Below are positions 47,483 to 60,466 of a stretch of 64,000 nt of DNA, piece after piece. Location: NCBI RefSeq assembly GCF_008831285.2, contig NC_045147.1, positions 12,936,854 to 13,000,853 on the forward strand, given 5' to 3'. How positions within the stretch are numbered: the first letter of the stretch is position 1; the number at the start of each line of letters is the position of its first letter. The position numbers and the translations under genes were made by a program. Under the pieces are notes generated by a model. It did no database searches, was not told the origin of the DNA, and saw nothing but the letters and a program-made list of their open reading frames with translations. This DNA comes from Nymphaea colorata (taxonomy: Eukaryota; Streptophyta; Magnoliopsida; Nymphaeales; Nymphaeaceae).

Positions 47483-50240
47483 CATTGTTGTAGTTACCAA
47501 TGGATTCGAAGCTTTTAAACATATGTCCTTTTAACCGCCTTTTCATTAATTGCATGTGTTGTTAATTTTATGGCAATTGTCCAAGATAATTATTGAAGGA
47601 AGAGACTGAGAAGACGAAAGGATACAAATTTCTATAAACTGTAAAGAGAAAAATGACATGTGTAGGAAAGAAGCTCTCTCACGCTCTTTTAACAAAAAAT
47701 TACCTAACCTTAAAAAAAGTTTCGCCATCTTAAGTATGGATCGGGCTCCACACTCCAACAATCTTCTCAGGCACACGAAGATCCCAGTGCTTAGCACCGA
47801 TTCACCTTCGAACCTAGGGGTTAGGAGAAGGAGGGGGGCTTGGAGTCTCACTCGAGCGGTGGAATTAATCATCCTGCACAAAAAACGACGAGCCAAACTG
47901 GCTAGATTCCTATGCACATTCCTTTTAATTTTTTTTTATTTTTTCTATTAATGTGTGCAATCTTAGTGTTGAATCTGTTACTTCTATTGCAGTTGGTCAC
48001 CCCAAGAACTCTGGTTATTTGTATTTCAGGGGAAATTGATTTGACAAGGATAATCTCTTGTGACGTGCGCATTCATTTGCAGAAACATCTCCTGGATACC
48101 ATCTTCATTTGTTCACTTCTCCACAGTAAAAGGGATGACCTGTGTGTACGTATGACACAATACAATATAGATTCAAGTAGTGGTTTTAATCCAACCTATA
48201 ACAATCTTATTTCACTTGTTAATTAATTACCAAAGTGTTTCCAACAGTATTATTATTTCACCAGTTTGCAAACTTTGGTGAAAGTTACATTCATGTCAAA
48301 ACTTGGAGACGTGAAATTTTTCAAAAAAAATTTCTAGTCATGCAATTAATCATTTTTTACTTTTACAAGTTTGAAATGAGCATCAATCATGCACCGTTCG
48401 GCAACACAAGTACTACCTCAAAGCTGCACATGTTTCATGTATGCTCAATTACATATTTTAGCATACGCATCTTCATGTCGCTGCCGACGACCTTCCCCGA
48501 CTGGTGCAAGTTTTCCGGCAAGGGCAATGCCTTCATCGACGCTGGCATTTGATGCGATGAGTGAGGCTCGATTTGCATGCACCAACAATGCCTCCCAGTA
48601 ACTAGCTAGGTTTCGGCGCATAGTTCACTCAGTTCACATATTTCATGAATATGAACCAAGTAAAATACACAAACTGATTACACGAGTCAGTCCGATCAAT
48701 TTCAAGAATAGTTAATCAATTGTCACACATAATGTTATTACAAGTGCTAATGCACTTTTTTTTATAAAAAAAAACTTCATAATTGGATTGCCAATCAAGT
48801 TTGTTGGATGACTCAATTATATACACTTGACTTGTATAATCGAAAACCCCATACGTCAATTATATATAAAGAGAGTGACTGTTTATAGGATGTACGAAGA
48901 TACAAACAGAAGCACTCTTTGGGTACATGCCCTTTATGAGAAGGGGACCATGTGCTGGTGGGGCTGCACGGAGTGTCATTTGTCCTAGGACCAAATAATG
49001 GATGTTGTCTCTTCTTAGACATAAGGTGGCCTGCATCCTCGCTCGCTTGTGGTGGAAAACTTTTGACATCAGCAAAGCTCGTCCGCTTGTGCGCGCTCGG
49101 ACACAAGCGTCCAACATTGGCGCCGTTCAAGTGGCCCGCCTTCTGCACATAGACTTGGAAAATGAGCGGGCTGCTCTTGGCTTGTGAAAGTGTTCGTTCA
49201 TGGACGTTAGCATCTAGGCCTGCCCGAGCTTGATGCTTTAGATCCCTACACGCACACACACACATGTGCGTGATCATGGGAATCCTGAGTTTCTCCCCTT
49301 TTCTCTTTTGATTTTCTTCGGGTGAGTGGAAGGCTAACGGCCCTCCATCAAAAGAAGACAGAAGGACCTCCATTCCTCCTCCCTCTCCTCTCCTTAATAG
49401 TTGTGATTTAATAGAAGAGAAGAAAAGAGACAAATAGAACAGTGGAAGTTGTTAGAAATGATAATTTTGAGAATAAGAGAAGGGAGAGATGATATGGTGC
49501 TTCTATAGGTTAAGATTGGCCATAAGGAGTGAAGAAACACACAAACAAGAAAATGAATTTTTAGTAGTCACAGAAAATGCATTTTTTTTCAAAAAAAATG
49601 CAAAAATAACGTGATAAATTAACTAGCCGTTTAAAACTTTAAAAAACGCATATTTTAAAAAACATTAAAAACGAAAAAAAACACGTTTTACATGCATTTT
49701 TTTCGTTTTTTTTCAGTTTTTTTCGTTTTTTAATGTCAAACAACTTTTTTTTTTTCATTTTCTATTTTTTCAAGCTCGCTGTATTATATCAAAAAAAAAT
49801 CTCGCTATTTAAACTTTGAGACGTTAAACTATGATTTTTACATGCTTCGGTGACAATCACCATGGTCGATGATAATTGAGCTATTTCAACGTGCACTCCG
49901 TTGTTTTTTCTCTTTTTATACCATTGCTTTATGTACAAGTTTCAAGTACAAGACACAAAACAGTCTTCTCTGGCTAGACATCGGGAGCCAAACCCGGAAA
50001 AAGCTTCAAGTACAAGAGGTTAATACTCTAGAGTTCACGAGGATATTCTTTACAGTGTTCTGCATCTTGTTTCATTGGTAACAATATCTTTCTCGTTTTA
50101 CATTTTTCTATGGGTTTTCTTGATTATTCCTTAAGCAATTGTTATCTTCAACCTCCTTCCTTGGCGAGAATTTGTCATCCTCTGAGTTGTTGCCAACTTT
50201 AGCCTCACGATATCTCCTCTACTAATTTTCTTCAGTTGCC
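47483..50240. other. Intergenic, a few coding-like scraps
   Basis: 47660-47900 and 48470-48600 have moderate GC and short open frames (for example MSLPTTFPDWCKFSGKGNAF at 48475 on), but no family I can identify. 48950-49200 is GC-richer with overlapping frames, also unidentified. The tail (49840-50240) may be LTR sequence of the Copia relic that follows. Confidence 0.4.
49575..49800. repeat. A/T homopolymer-rich inverted repeat
   Basis: Contains a local hairpin GCATTTTTTTTC/AAAAAAAATGC at 49578-49602. A larger inverted pair is ACATTAAAAACGAAAAAAAAC (about 49663-49683) against TTTTTTTCGTTTTTTAATGT (about 49716-49735). This may be a foldback element; its edges are unclear. Confidence 0.55.
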
Positions 50241-50246
50241 TTATCA

Positions 50247-50990
50247 TCTCCCCCTCATGCTGACAGAAGTCAAATGATTCAGCTTGCTTCTAAGTTGAGG
50301 AAATTAACGTAGGTCCTCCCGATAAAATTTATCTAGATCATCTCTTTTGGAAGTTGTTCTCTAACAAAGTGAGTGTTTATTTCAAATTGTTTTGATCTAG
50401 CATGAGTAAATAAGTCTTTCTCATGCTATGACGCCACAATGTAAGTTCGTATCCTCTAGTGCAGCCGTAGGATTGCCCTCGTGAAGAATGGCTAGTTGAA
50501 GTGCTTCAACTGGCGACTACGATATTTCTGGGGATCTTCAAACTTCTTAGCTTCCTTCCAAATATGGATGATTCAGGTTGGAAATAGCCGATGTTGTTAA
50601 TATAATGGTTCGTGTCACACCAAATATTTCTATTCTAAGAAGAATGTCATAAATGTACCTTTTATATATGGGAAAGTGTAATATTATCATTATCATGAAG
50701 AATTTCAACTCCTAAGAAGTAAACACGTTGCCGATAAGTTTGATGGATTATTCTTTGCCAATTTTTTTACTTATGCACATTATGGCCTAGAACAAACCGG
50801 CCTAGAACCAAGAATTGACAACTCATCTTTCAACCGTTCAAACGAAGTACGAAGAAGGGCTTTCTTAAGCCCTCTATAAAGCTTTGTATATAGATGATGA
50901 ACAAAATATTCTTTTATCTTTCTCATCAAATCATGTAGGCTGCGACAAGAATATTTCCACATTAAGAGTTCCATAAATTAGGAGGGTGTT
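50247..50990 (-). pseudogene. Second Ty1/Copia pol relic with polypurine tract
   Basis: The minus strand reads VEIFLSQPT, IYKAL and SSYFVxTVER (Copia RT region, about 50975-50830). It continues with YFLGVEILHDNDNITLSHI (about 50730-50670), then KQFEINTHFVREQLPKEMI (about 50400-50340), the conserved C-terminus after RNase H. The central RT and most of RNase H are deleted. A polypurine tract GAGGGGGAGA lies at 50256-50247 (minus), followed by TGATAAGG, a plausible LTR start. There are many stops and it is non-functional. Confidence 0.78.
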
Positions 50991-51330
50991 ACTTACATCA
51001 AGATCCTAAACTTAACATGCCAATAGGGACAAAGCCAGGATTTTTTTTAGGGTCGGGCTAAATGGGAGCTGGGTTTATTGGGTTGGATTTGGGTAGGGCC
51101 AAACTGAACTTACATTCAAAAAATACATAGAAGCAAAAAAAAAAAAATCAATTTTTACACTGTAATTTTTTTTTTTAATTTGGTTGGGGTGGGGACATGG
51201 CCTAGGCGGGCCCCCCCCTCCCGCTGCCCCTGCATGCCAATACCCTCATAGCCAAACAGAGCATCAACCTTCCTATTGTTGGTCTAACTATTGGCGAGAA
51301 AATTTCAGTAAATTCCTTCTTTCGAACTAA

Positions 51331-51813
51331 CGCTTTGTTTGGTTGGAGGGAAAGGAATGGATGGAAAGGGAGGAAATGGGAAGGGAAGGGAAGGGAATGA
51401 AAGAGAAAGGGAAGGGAAGGGAATGAAAGAGAAAGGGAAGAAAAAGGAATGTAATGGAAAGGAATGGAAAGAGTTATTAAAAAGTTTGTTTGGATAGAAA
51501 GAGAAGGGAAATGAATGAAATGGAAAAAAAGACTAAATAGCACATGGATTTAGAAAAGATAGAAAGAAAAGGAGGGGTAGTATAAGAATAAAAAACTCTC
51601 ACTTACCTTTCTTTCATTTTCTTTCCAATCCGTCGGATTTAGGAAGGAAGAGATTTACACTATACAATCTCTCTCTTTCCTTTCATTTCCTTTCCCTCTC
51701 CTTGCAACCAAACACCTTTTGCCCCTTTCCCTCCCTTTCTTTCCTTTCTAATTAGCCAACCAAACAAAGGAGGGATGAATAATCCCTTCCTTTCCCTTCT
51801 ACCAAACAGGCCC
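51331..51813. mobile_element. PIF/Harbinger (Tourist)-like foldback MITE, 483 bp
   Basis: The ends are CGCTTTGTTTGGTTGGAGGG and, inverted, GGGCCTGTTTGGTAGAAGGG. Both are flanked by TAA (51328-51330 and 51814-51816), the 3-bp target typical of this superfamily. The left half is almost pure purine (GGAAAGG/GGGAAGGG) and the right half almost pure pyrimidine, so the whole element can fold into one long hairpin. It carries no coding sequence. Confidence 0.85.
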
Positions 51814-53069
51814 TAAATCCTCTTGAAATTGAACAAAACATCTGATTGGTAGCTTTCTCCATTTGAAGTAATGTCTACGTTTGATTTCTTTCAAGAAAAG
51901 ACAACTCAACAGGCCAGCATGGCTTGTTTCTATTTTGGGTTACTATCGAAGGGCTTCCTCTAGTGATGTGGGTTTAGTTTCTTAACTAGGATGTATGTGA
52001 CTTGTGAAAATTTTTGGTGTTCTTGTTACATCCATAGTTTTAGTTACCATGTGATGGGTCCTAACAGGTTGAACTGGTTCACAGGGTGGATTTGGGTTGA
52101 CAATAATAACCAGATGCATGATGATTCAATACTAGATGAACTATTCCCCCCGGTGTATTTAAAATATAGTAGCTACGTTGTTTTCTACCACAATTGGGTG
52201 TAATTACTCAGGAAATAAGTAGGACATAATCTTTCTCTCTCCCTCTCTTTCTTTGTGAGCGTGCGCCACACATACACATACATAGAAAAGTAGGGTTGGC
52301 ACATTTGGCGTCATGGCAGCTTACATAATTGGCTGGTGAATCCTTCCATGATCATCACCCACAAACAGATCAAGAGCGCGTGGGGACATCGTTGGATTGT
52401 TGATTACCACTTTCAAGGGGATATTTCGAGTTCCAAACACTTATTCGTGTCTATATGCGACACTAATATTCTTGCAATATTCTAGTTTTGTTGGACTGTC
52501 TTTGTTTTGCTTGTTTATCAGTACAGCATTCTCTATGGTCGAGCCCTTCCGTTGATCGTATACACGTTCTAGATATCATGAGACCTAGGGTTTTTAGGTT
52601 TTTGTTGATAATGTTCAATAATTCTCCATATATGGTCTTTTTTTTTTTTTTTTTGCACAGGAGCTTCGACCTCTTTAGGGTATCGCCCCATATAACATAA
52701 GAAATCATATTCCCAGCAGACTTTTCTACCAATAGTTGCATTGTAGCTCATGTTTCTTCATCCATTGCCTCATTTTTTTGCGCACAACTTGCTTGTAGCA
52801 ATGAATTAATGCATGGAATTATGCATTGTAAAACAGAGAAACGAGAGAGCTTCGATTACATCCTGCCGAGACACCGGGAGAGTAGTTACCCAACCATGGC
52901 GTTCTTTTTACAGGAAACTAAAAAGAAGAGAAAAGGAGGAACAAGAAAAAAAGAAGACAGTACATAACGGTTAAATTAACTTACGCAGGGAGCAACACGA
53001 GCATGTGACATGAACGCCTACTCATCCTCTGCAATTGCCGGAAACTGGAAAGAACAGTACACCACCAAT

Positions 53070-53153
53070 AAATGAACCTCGATTGATGACGACCCAAATA
53101 AATTGAATCTGAAAACCTCGATTGATGGCGACCAAAATAAATTGAATCTGAAA
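53070..53153. repeat. 42-bp tandem duplication
   Basis: Two units contain AACCTCGATTGATGRCGACC followed by AAATAAATTGAATCTGAAA. The surrounding short minus-strand frame has no recognisable domain. Confidence 0.85.
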
Positions 53154-55038
53154 GGAAATTACAAGCAGATAGCCGGGGACAACGAGACTGACGGAGAGGC
53201 GGGGACAGCATGTACAGCCAAGTGAGTCCCTTGCTTCATGACATCACATTTATGACTTACAGACAAAAGTAGGCACTCAAATCACGTTTCACTTTTGCCT
53301 CTGCCCAATAACAGCAGAAATATTTATTGATCTGTACGCACCGCCAGCTCTCTCTTCGTTGTTTCTCCGCTTTATGGCAGGTCAAAAAGCATAGGCTTAT
53401 ATCGGATGGATGAATAAAAAAGAAACCATAAAGGATTCTTCTTTTTCTTTTGTTGTTAGTTACACTTGAACAATGTGTAATGCTTCCATGATTAGTGTCT
53501 TTCCTCTGTTTCTTTCTGGTAATTATTAACTAGTTGTTTCCCTGGACTGGTGGAGCCAAAATCCAACATACAGTTCTTTCTTTTTCCTCTTTTGAGGTTG
53601 CCAACATCTTACTGAAGTATGAATTAGAATTATTCGGCGGAGCATGATTACAACATGTGCCACCTCTCTTCATCCTTCAAATTCACGGTTTTTGAGCTCT
53701 GTGAGAAACCCCATTTACATTTTGTGCTGTAGTCCATTGTCCTAAAGTCCTTACAGTTCGACTCATTGAAAGAGATGGGTGAAAGGAGCTTCACGTTGAC
53801 AAACCACCAAAGTTTCAGAGCTCAGAAGTCACACCAATCCTATTGCAGGTTAAATAATTAAAGCATTGATGTGACAACGCTGAAGCACACGTCAACCATC
53901 ATCTCCTGTTTTTCTCCTGGATTTCCTGCATTCAACTAAAATTCCGGTCACGTAAATTCTTGCTGCAGTTTTACACTTCTCCTTTTTCTCCGGCTTCCAC
54001 ACATTCCTTTATCCCCTCTGTTTTTTTTCCTTCCGACTCACTGCTTGTTCTTCGACGTCAGGATGAATATCACAAATCACAAGGCTCATAAGTGGACAAA
54101 AGAATCTCTGCAACGCGAAGTAAGCTCATAAATTAAATACGACGGTCTAACGTAATTGGAGATTGGGTTCGATCTGCCATTCTCGTTTCCCTTCGTCCAC
54201 AAGCATGCTGGGTTACCTGGTTCATTAATGCGAACAAGCACGAGAAGAAGGTGCGCACTTCGAAACGAACAAATTAACCAAGGAGCCGGCCCATCGGCAC
54301 GCTCTGTTCTCCATGAATTGCACCACCACGGAGTGGAAGCGATTTGGCTTGTGTTGTTGCTCCGGTCTTGGCGAACCATTTGACTATCTAATTTTCTCTT
54401 CAAATCAGGGAACGTCGACTGCGCCAATTAGAGAGAGATGTTAAAGAACGATGTCATCTCAAACCCCACGCATGGGAAGAAATAGAGAGAGATGTTATGA
54501 AGAAGAAAAGAAACAAAAACACAAGGATTCATATGGTTAAAGAAAAAAAGACTAGCTCTTCCTACATCTGCGTTGAAGCTGCACATTTTCCATCTACACA
54601 TGTATAAGAGCGGTTGGCTTTCATTAAAGCAGCTAATAGCTGAACACCATAATTACTAAAATCATAATAATACCCCTACCCGCAAAATTTTCAGAGTGAA
54701 AAAGTTGAAAGTAGTTGGGTTGCACAACCAGTTGAGTGGCACATTATAGCAACTTTCTTAGTTCAAAACTTGGAAGATGCTATTTTGATGGTATTGATAA
54801 ATATTGAGATTGAGATTAACGGTGTAAGTGGACTCGTTTTTGTCCCTCTCTCTTTTCTTCCATCTCCTCCGCGGCCCCCTCTCTCTCTCACTTGTAGTTG
54901 GCTGACTTGTTAAGGTTGGCTCAACTCACTCCTGATTCAATCGGTTTTAGTTTTTTTTGAAACTCAATCGAATCGACAAGTCAACTAGCTGACTGGTGAC
55001 GACGTCATCTATCAATTTGAGTTCAAGTCACGGGTTTG

Positions 55039-55063
55039 CCATCTATCTATCTATCTATCTAGA
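55039..55063. repeat. (ATCT)n microsatellite
   Basis: Five consecutive ATCT units. Confidence 0.95.
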
Positions 55064-56147
55064 TGGGTGTTTTATTTTAACAAGACCACTATAACAGAGG
55101 CAGAATCTTCTTAGCCATTCAAGCCCTTCATCCAATCCAAGCACTGCACCTTGATGTTAAATAGTCCTGATGTGGTGGGAAAGGTCGGGAGATTTCTAAA
55201 CCGAAAGAAATCATACATGTAGGCTCCCACGAGGTCAAAGAAAGGACAGAGAAAACTGTTGTTTGAAGAAGGTGGTTCCAATGGAGTGGCGCTCCTGTCC
55301 AGCATGTTCTTTGCGGCCGGTTGTACGTCACCATTTAGTCGGGTAGCTCGGGAGTAGAGTAGGCCGCACGACTGTGGTGGCGAAGATGATTCGAGGGAAC
55401 GGACCCGTACACACCTTCAATGTGGATGGAATGGAATATACAGACGGGCGCCAGTCTGCCCTTGTGCTCTTTTACCACGGTAACAACACCTTCTCTGTTC
55501 GCCGGCGGACACCATGTACCGTATCGGTTGATCTTCGTTGCCCTTCTCCGTCTATATCGCTCGAGAAAGAGTGCCCGCCGGCACATTGCGAAAATATGTA
55601 ATACATTTTGCGTATTATCCCAAGTTTCCTTGATGATGCTATTTTCGAAGATAAGTAATCTTTGTGATCAAATGTCTTAAGTTCTTGTTGACATTACATT
55701 GCTCGTTTCAAACAATCTCGCGATTTCACCAACTCGCCGGTGTCCCTAGAATAAAGTTACAAATATCATTTTCAACAGTACAAAAACATCCATCATTTTC
55801 ACTTTTTACCATTGATTAAATTCCCCTTCCCGGCCATATGCTTTTTCCCACAAATCCACACAGCGGTGCCCTTTGGAGTAATCGAATCTGCCAAAATCCA
55901 ATAAGTGCACTTGTGTATGCCCTGTCTAAACATTCATCGGTGTAAAACTTCCAATACCAATCTTGTTCCCACCAAAGAAAGTCCTCCCGCCATTGTTGGT
56001 GGGGGTTTGAAAACTGAATCCAATGGGTTTCAAACAAATTAAAACAAGTAAAGGTTTAAAACAACTTGGAAATAATTAGCAATGAATCTAACTGATTTGT
56101 ACGTGTTCTATTCAAATCCGAGGATTAGGACCATTCTTCCAACACTG

Positions 56148-56271
56148 CTTCAGCCTTACAAGCTTAACTATTGATGGGCAATGTACAATGGTGGAGCCAC
56201 ATGCCACAGCTTCAGCCTTACAAGCTTAACTATTGATGGGCAATGTACAGTGGTGGAGCCACATGCCCCAT
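56148..56271. repeat. 62-bp tandem duplication
   Basis: Units at 56148-56209 and 56210-56271 start CTTCAGCCTTACAAGCTTAA and differ by very few bases. Each contains CARTGGTGGAGCCACATGCC, the start of the dispersed repeat described for 56248-56427. Confidence 0.9.
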
Positions 56272-56427
56272 GGTGGCTGGCGTGAGCAGGTGCTTGCACC
56301 AATCTCACAAAGTTTGTTTTTGAATTAATGCTTTGATATATTTGATTGTTTATATGTAGTCACCCTTAAAAGCATTTAAGTTATTGAATTAGTGCCCCTC
56401 TAGCCAAAATTTATGGCTTCGCTAGTG
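56248..56427. repeat. Small dispersed repeat with GGCGGAGCCA-like ends
   Basis: It begins CAGTGGTGGAGCCAC and ends ATGGCTTCGCTAGTG, an imperfect inverted pair. The interior (TTGATATATTTGATTGTTTATATGTAGTCACCC…TTATTGAATTAGTGCCCCT) is shared with 22400-22548 and 58854-59136. No coding sequence. Confidence 0.7.
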
Positions 56428-57551
56428 TAAGGATCCGACTTACACCGGACTCGGGTTATTGACTTGATGGATCTTAACCAACTCCTTAGTAGTTTCGGTT
56501 TCAACCTAAATAAGAATAAGAATCAGCACAATAAATCACTTTAACAACCTTCTTTATAAATACCCAATGATTCCTCATCCTCATAAATATAAGACTAAAT
56601 TTTTGGAATGTATAATCTAATGCATCCATGCATGTGGGACTCCAAGTCTGAGTGTTGAACTTTCATTCAATATCACTACAATATCACTATAATAATCTGA
56701 CCCACTTGGTTCGATCACTTTAACAACTCTTTATAAATTCTTTAAGTTTCCTCATAATTTTAAATACAAGACTAAATTTTCAAAGTACTGCAGCTAATGG
56801 CAATGTACATTTGAAGGCTATTCAAGTAGGATGTCCCTTTTCTAAAGCCTCCAACAGAACGAGCATCCGCCCCTTAAAGCTAGCAAGCAACTAGGCAACC
56901 ACCTCCAACACCACATGCCCACGTAGCAGGCTATTGTCTGAGCTCATAGAAACTACCCTTTGTGTGAAAATTTTGGTTATCTAGTTGTATGGTGGGACAA
57001 CTTCTTCGGGAAAGATTTTTACCTTGTTTGAAGCAAAGTGTACCAGCTGTACTAGATGTAACTTTTTACTTAGCATACCCTATAGACAAAAATTTCATTT
57101 TTTAGGTATGCAAGAGGTTAACAGTCTGCAGTCCAACTTCCACCTTTGTTAAGTTTCCATTGAAGGATTTAACGTGATCCATTTGACTATAACATCGAAT
57201 GTATACCTACAATCACATAATATCACTTACATTTGAAGGTTAGTTTCAAGAAACTGAAGCACTAAATAAACTTCACTAAATAAATCATATACCTCTGTAT
57301 GTGGATGGAACCAAGATATGATTGACAGCTAGATCCAAGAGAGAGAGAGAGAGCATTCTTAGTAAATATTGCTTTCGTTTGTCTATCTTTAACAGCCTCA
57401 AATCTTGAGTTGGACCCGCTCGAGATTGTCTCGTACGAATTTCATATATACCTATCAATAGTGCCAATATTTCATATTCCAAAACCAATTTGTTCGTCCT
57501 TGGAGATTATATATATATTAACGAACCTAAGGAAAGAATCCTGAAAGAACC

Positions 57552-57722
57552 CAGTGGTGGAGCAAGATTTTTCATCCATAAAGCACTTGATGACACAACT
57601 CTGGTGTAGGCATTTCTTAAAATTTTAGTCATAAAGTTAGCATAATTAATGAATTTTTTGATGAATTGGCATGAGCAGTGGCCCACCCGAGCCAGCAAGT
57701 AGCTCCGCTATTAGAAGAACCC
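57552..57722. repeat. Copy of the GGCGGAGCCA-end repeat
   Basis: Begins CAGTGGTGGAGCAAG and ends AGCTCCGCTATTAG. The interior is diverged. Further left-end matches occur at 35031-35047 (ACCGGCGGAGCCACATA) and 61659-61674 (CTAGTGGCGGAGTTAC). Confidence 0.55.
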
Positions 57723-58104
57723 CATCAACTCTAACTAATACGCAAAAAGTTTGCGATACAGTAAGAGAAGAAAAGAGCTTGCCTCGCAGGTGATAAAAGG
57801 CTTTGTGGAAAGGAACCAGATGAAGTTAGTTAGTTACATGCATAGGCATCTACACAGGGATCGAACAGACCGTAACTTCACCGGATCTTCCCAGTAGTTC
57901 CTTTTTACGAACCAGGAAAAAAGGGATGTTTTCTTTCCCGAGTAACAGGCTCCTTGGATTCTTTTTCTCTTCTCTCTCTCTCACGCGCACAAACAGTAGC
58001 TGTATTTGGATATTGTGCAGTGGCATGATACGGCTTAAAATAAATTAAAGCTGGAAGACTACCAAAATGGATGTAGGGTTGCACACACACTTCGTCAGAT
58101 GGTG

Positions 58105-58402
58105 TGGCTCATTTCAGCTTGGTGGCGCATTTGGGAGGAGCGCAACAACATGGTCTTCATGGACACCTTCTCTTCGTCAGATTGTATGGCTCGTCTTGTG
58201 CAGGAGGATGTCCAGTTTGCCATTCGATTAAGGCACCGTGGTCCATCTGCGACTGGGTGACGGTGCCGCTTTTTCCTTCCTTTCTATTTACACATTGCAT
58301 TGTATTGTATATTTCGTCTTTTTGCTTTTGTTTTTCCGGATTTCTTTTGTATATAGGACGTCTTGTCCCTAAATTTTGTTATATATTTTTCATTTTATCG
58401 GC
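58105..58402 (+). mobile_element. Second LINE 3'-end fragment, related to 13790-15700
   Basis: One frame from 58105 reads WLISAWWRIWEERNNMVF, nearly identical to the C-terminus of the LINE at 15380. It continues colinearly (VQEDVQFAIRLRHRGPSATG) to the same stop position. The 3' untranslated part also matches, with both ending in a CATTTTAT(T/C)GGCT tail. Only the last 300 bp or so of the element are present, as expected for a 5'-truncated LINE insertion. Confidence 0.8.
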
Positions 58403-58853
58403 TCTCTCTCTCATACACTTCCTCTCTTTTGATATTCTCTGCCTCTAAATCCAAAGTGGGACCTCTGGTGTTGCCGCAGCTTAAACTGTCGTTTTACATG
58501 TTTTTCTTTTGGAGGATACAGCAACCGTTGGATTGGTTTCGCCGATTTGGTAACGGTAGTACGCATCTGCACCTCTCTCTCTCTCTCCGACGCGTTTGCT
58601 GAATATTTGTGCGTGCGAGCGAGCGTGCGTGCTTGCTTGTCTGTCGCAAACAGGACAGAACACGACGGAGCTAACCAGCTGTAGTGTGCTGAGAAGCCAG
58701 CACGCGCTTAATATCTTACTAGATCATTTACCTTCTAGCTCATTTTCCCTTTACGGGGAAGAATGGACTGTGCGTGCCACAGAGAAAGAGAGAGAGAGAG
58801 AGATGCGTATAAGGCCTTGAATCAACTCAATTTCCTGACCGATTGGATCTAAT

Positions 58854-59136
58854 CAGTGGGGGAGCTACATGCAAAACTTATTATATGCATAGGCCTATCC
58901 ATTTATGCATCATGTTCATTACATATATTCTTGGAAGTGAGGCAAAAGAATACATGTCATTGGAGGCTGTGTATGGCGCATCTGTAATCATCTCTTGAAT
59001 CACGTAAGGATTATGCTTATTTTTTTATAGTGTTGTTTTCAAATATTTGATTGTTTAGATGTACAAGTGACCATAAAAAAATAGAAGTTATTGAATTAGT
59101 TTTCCCTTCAAACCACGATTTCTGGTGCTTCGAATG
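58854..59136. repeat. Copy of the GGCGGAGCCA-end repeat
   Basis: Begins CAGTGGGGGAGCTAC and ends TCTGGTGCTTCGAATG. It shares AAATATTTGATTGTTTAGATGTACAAGTGACC and AGTTATTGAATTAG with 56248-56427. Confidence 0.6.
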
Positions 59137-60466
59137 AACCGACCAAGATCATTCGTATGGCAGTGGTTGCCATCACGGCCTTCCTTCAGCTTTTTGTCGA
59201 CCACTTTTGTTTGTTTTTGGACCCAAATGCCAAAACACGCACGCTTAAAAGAAAGAAAGAACAAGGCAAACTAAATTGCACTCGCGGGTGAAAAAGAAAG
59301 ACATTGCCGTGCAACTATGTGATCAGACATAACGCGTGTTCTCTGCGCGACCCCCCATAGTAAGCTAAGAGCCTAAAGTCTTGTTTGGAAGTACCCATTG
59401 GAAAAAATGGGTTTGTTGAAAACTTGATTTTCAGAAAACCAGTTTTTAATGCGTTTTTGAAACCTGGTTTTACTGGCAAACCATGTTTGGATGACCAAAA
59501 AATCGGTTTTGCTGTTGATTAATTCAGCTGAAAGACAAGACGGTTGACTTATAGTTAGTTAGTTAAAACTATACAGATAAAATAAATATGGAAAGCAACA
59601 AACATTAATTGAGAAACTTGAGCACCCCAACCATAGAAAATTTTGGTAACAGTAGTTCTAATGAGAAACACAGTTACACACAGATGTAGAAACACATGAA
59701 CAGCGGTGGAGAAAACAGTTGCTGGATTATTAACATATAAAAAGGGAGAAAGAGTAAATCTGAAGAAAGCCCTTAATATCCCCTAAAGCACAAAGATGCC
59801 GTCAGCCAAACAAACTATGTTGAGTACATGTGATCCTTCACTCCCAAACTACCCTAAAGGTTTTGAGCATTTATATATTTGATGGTTCTACATATAAGTG
59901 CCGAAAAGGAATTAAAGATATTGAACCAGAAAAGAATTACTGACTCGGCTAGTGTTCGAAATACAATTCTCTGTTGAAAATTGCTGATACAGTTATCAGG
60001 AAAAAAAAATGAGAGAGCTAGACAAGTACCAGGTACTTGATTCACAGCTTCTGACTGTTAACAACAGCACTACTACTTACTTAGCATGATGGCTATTATG
60101 TGAAAGGGGACAAACCAACAAAGTGAAAATTAAACATAACAAATGATAAGCAGTAACGAGTACCTGAAACTGAGAAGAAGCTTAAAAAAACAGCTAAGAG
60201 GAGAAATCCTTGAGAAAACCTTAGCTCACAAGTCACATAACTGGGAATCAACCTTCAAAATACCGTTCGCGTCTCAAGATGTTGTCGTTAACCATCACCT
60301 CCCAAATCGCCATTTTTCTTGAAAAAAGTCCCTCCCTGGCTTCTGCAAAACGGCTAGGTTTTAACCAAACTGGCTTTTCAAGCAACCCAGTTTCATGTGA
60401 TGCCAAACGCTTCACACAACGTCTCCTGCCTCCAAAAAGGTCTTCTATGCATCAAGCTAAATGTGC
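59137..60466. other. Intergenic, no gene
   Basis: 59390-59560 shows GTCTTGTTTGGAAG… and AAACCATGTTTGGATG…, reminiscent of GTTTGG-type MITE ends. I cannot pair two termini with a target duplication. Confidence 0.4.

Larger units (their letters stand above)
51817..56147. other. Intergenic with unidentified coding-like patches
   Basis: 54090-54430 (minus frame of 113 codons), 55110-55600 (overlapping frames on both strands) and 55816-56037 (minus frame, Trp-rich: QQWREDFLWWEQDWYWKF) stand out by composition, but none has a domain I recognise or a complete gene structure. The rest is AT-rich. Confidence 0.4.

Noticed and set aside
55000-55040. A second tRNA-like B box (GAGTTCAAGTCACGGG)
   Set aside because: No anticodon arm or acceptor pairing can be formed around it, and the B box deviates at key positions.
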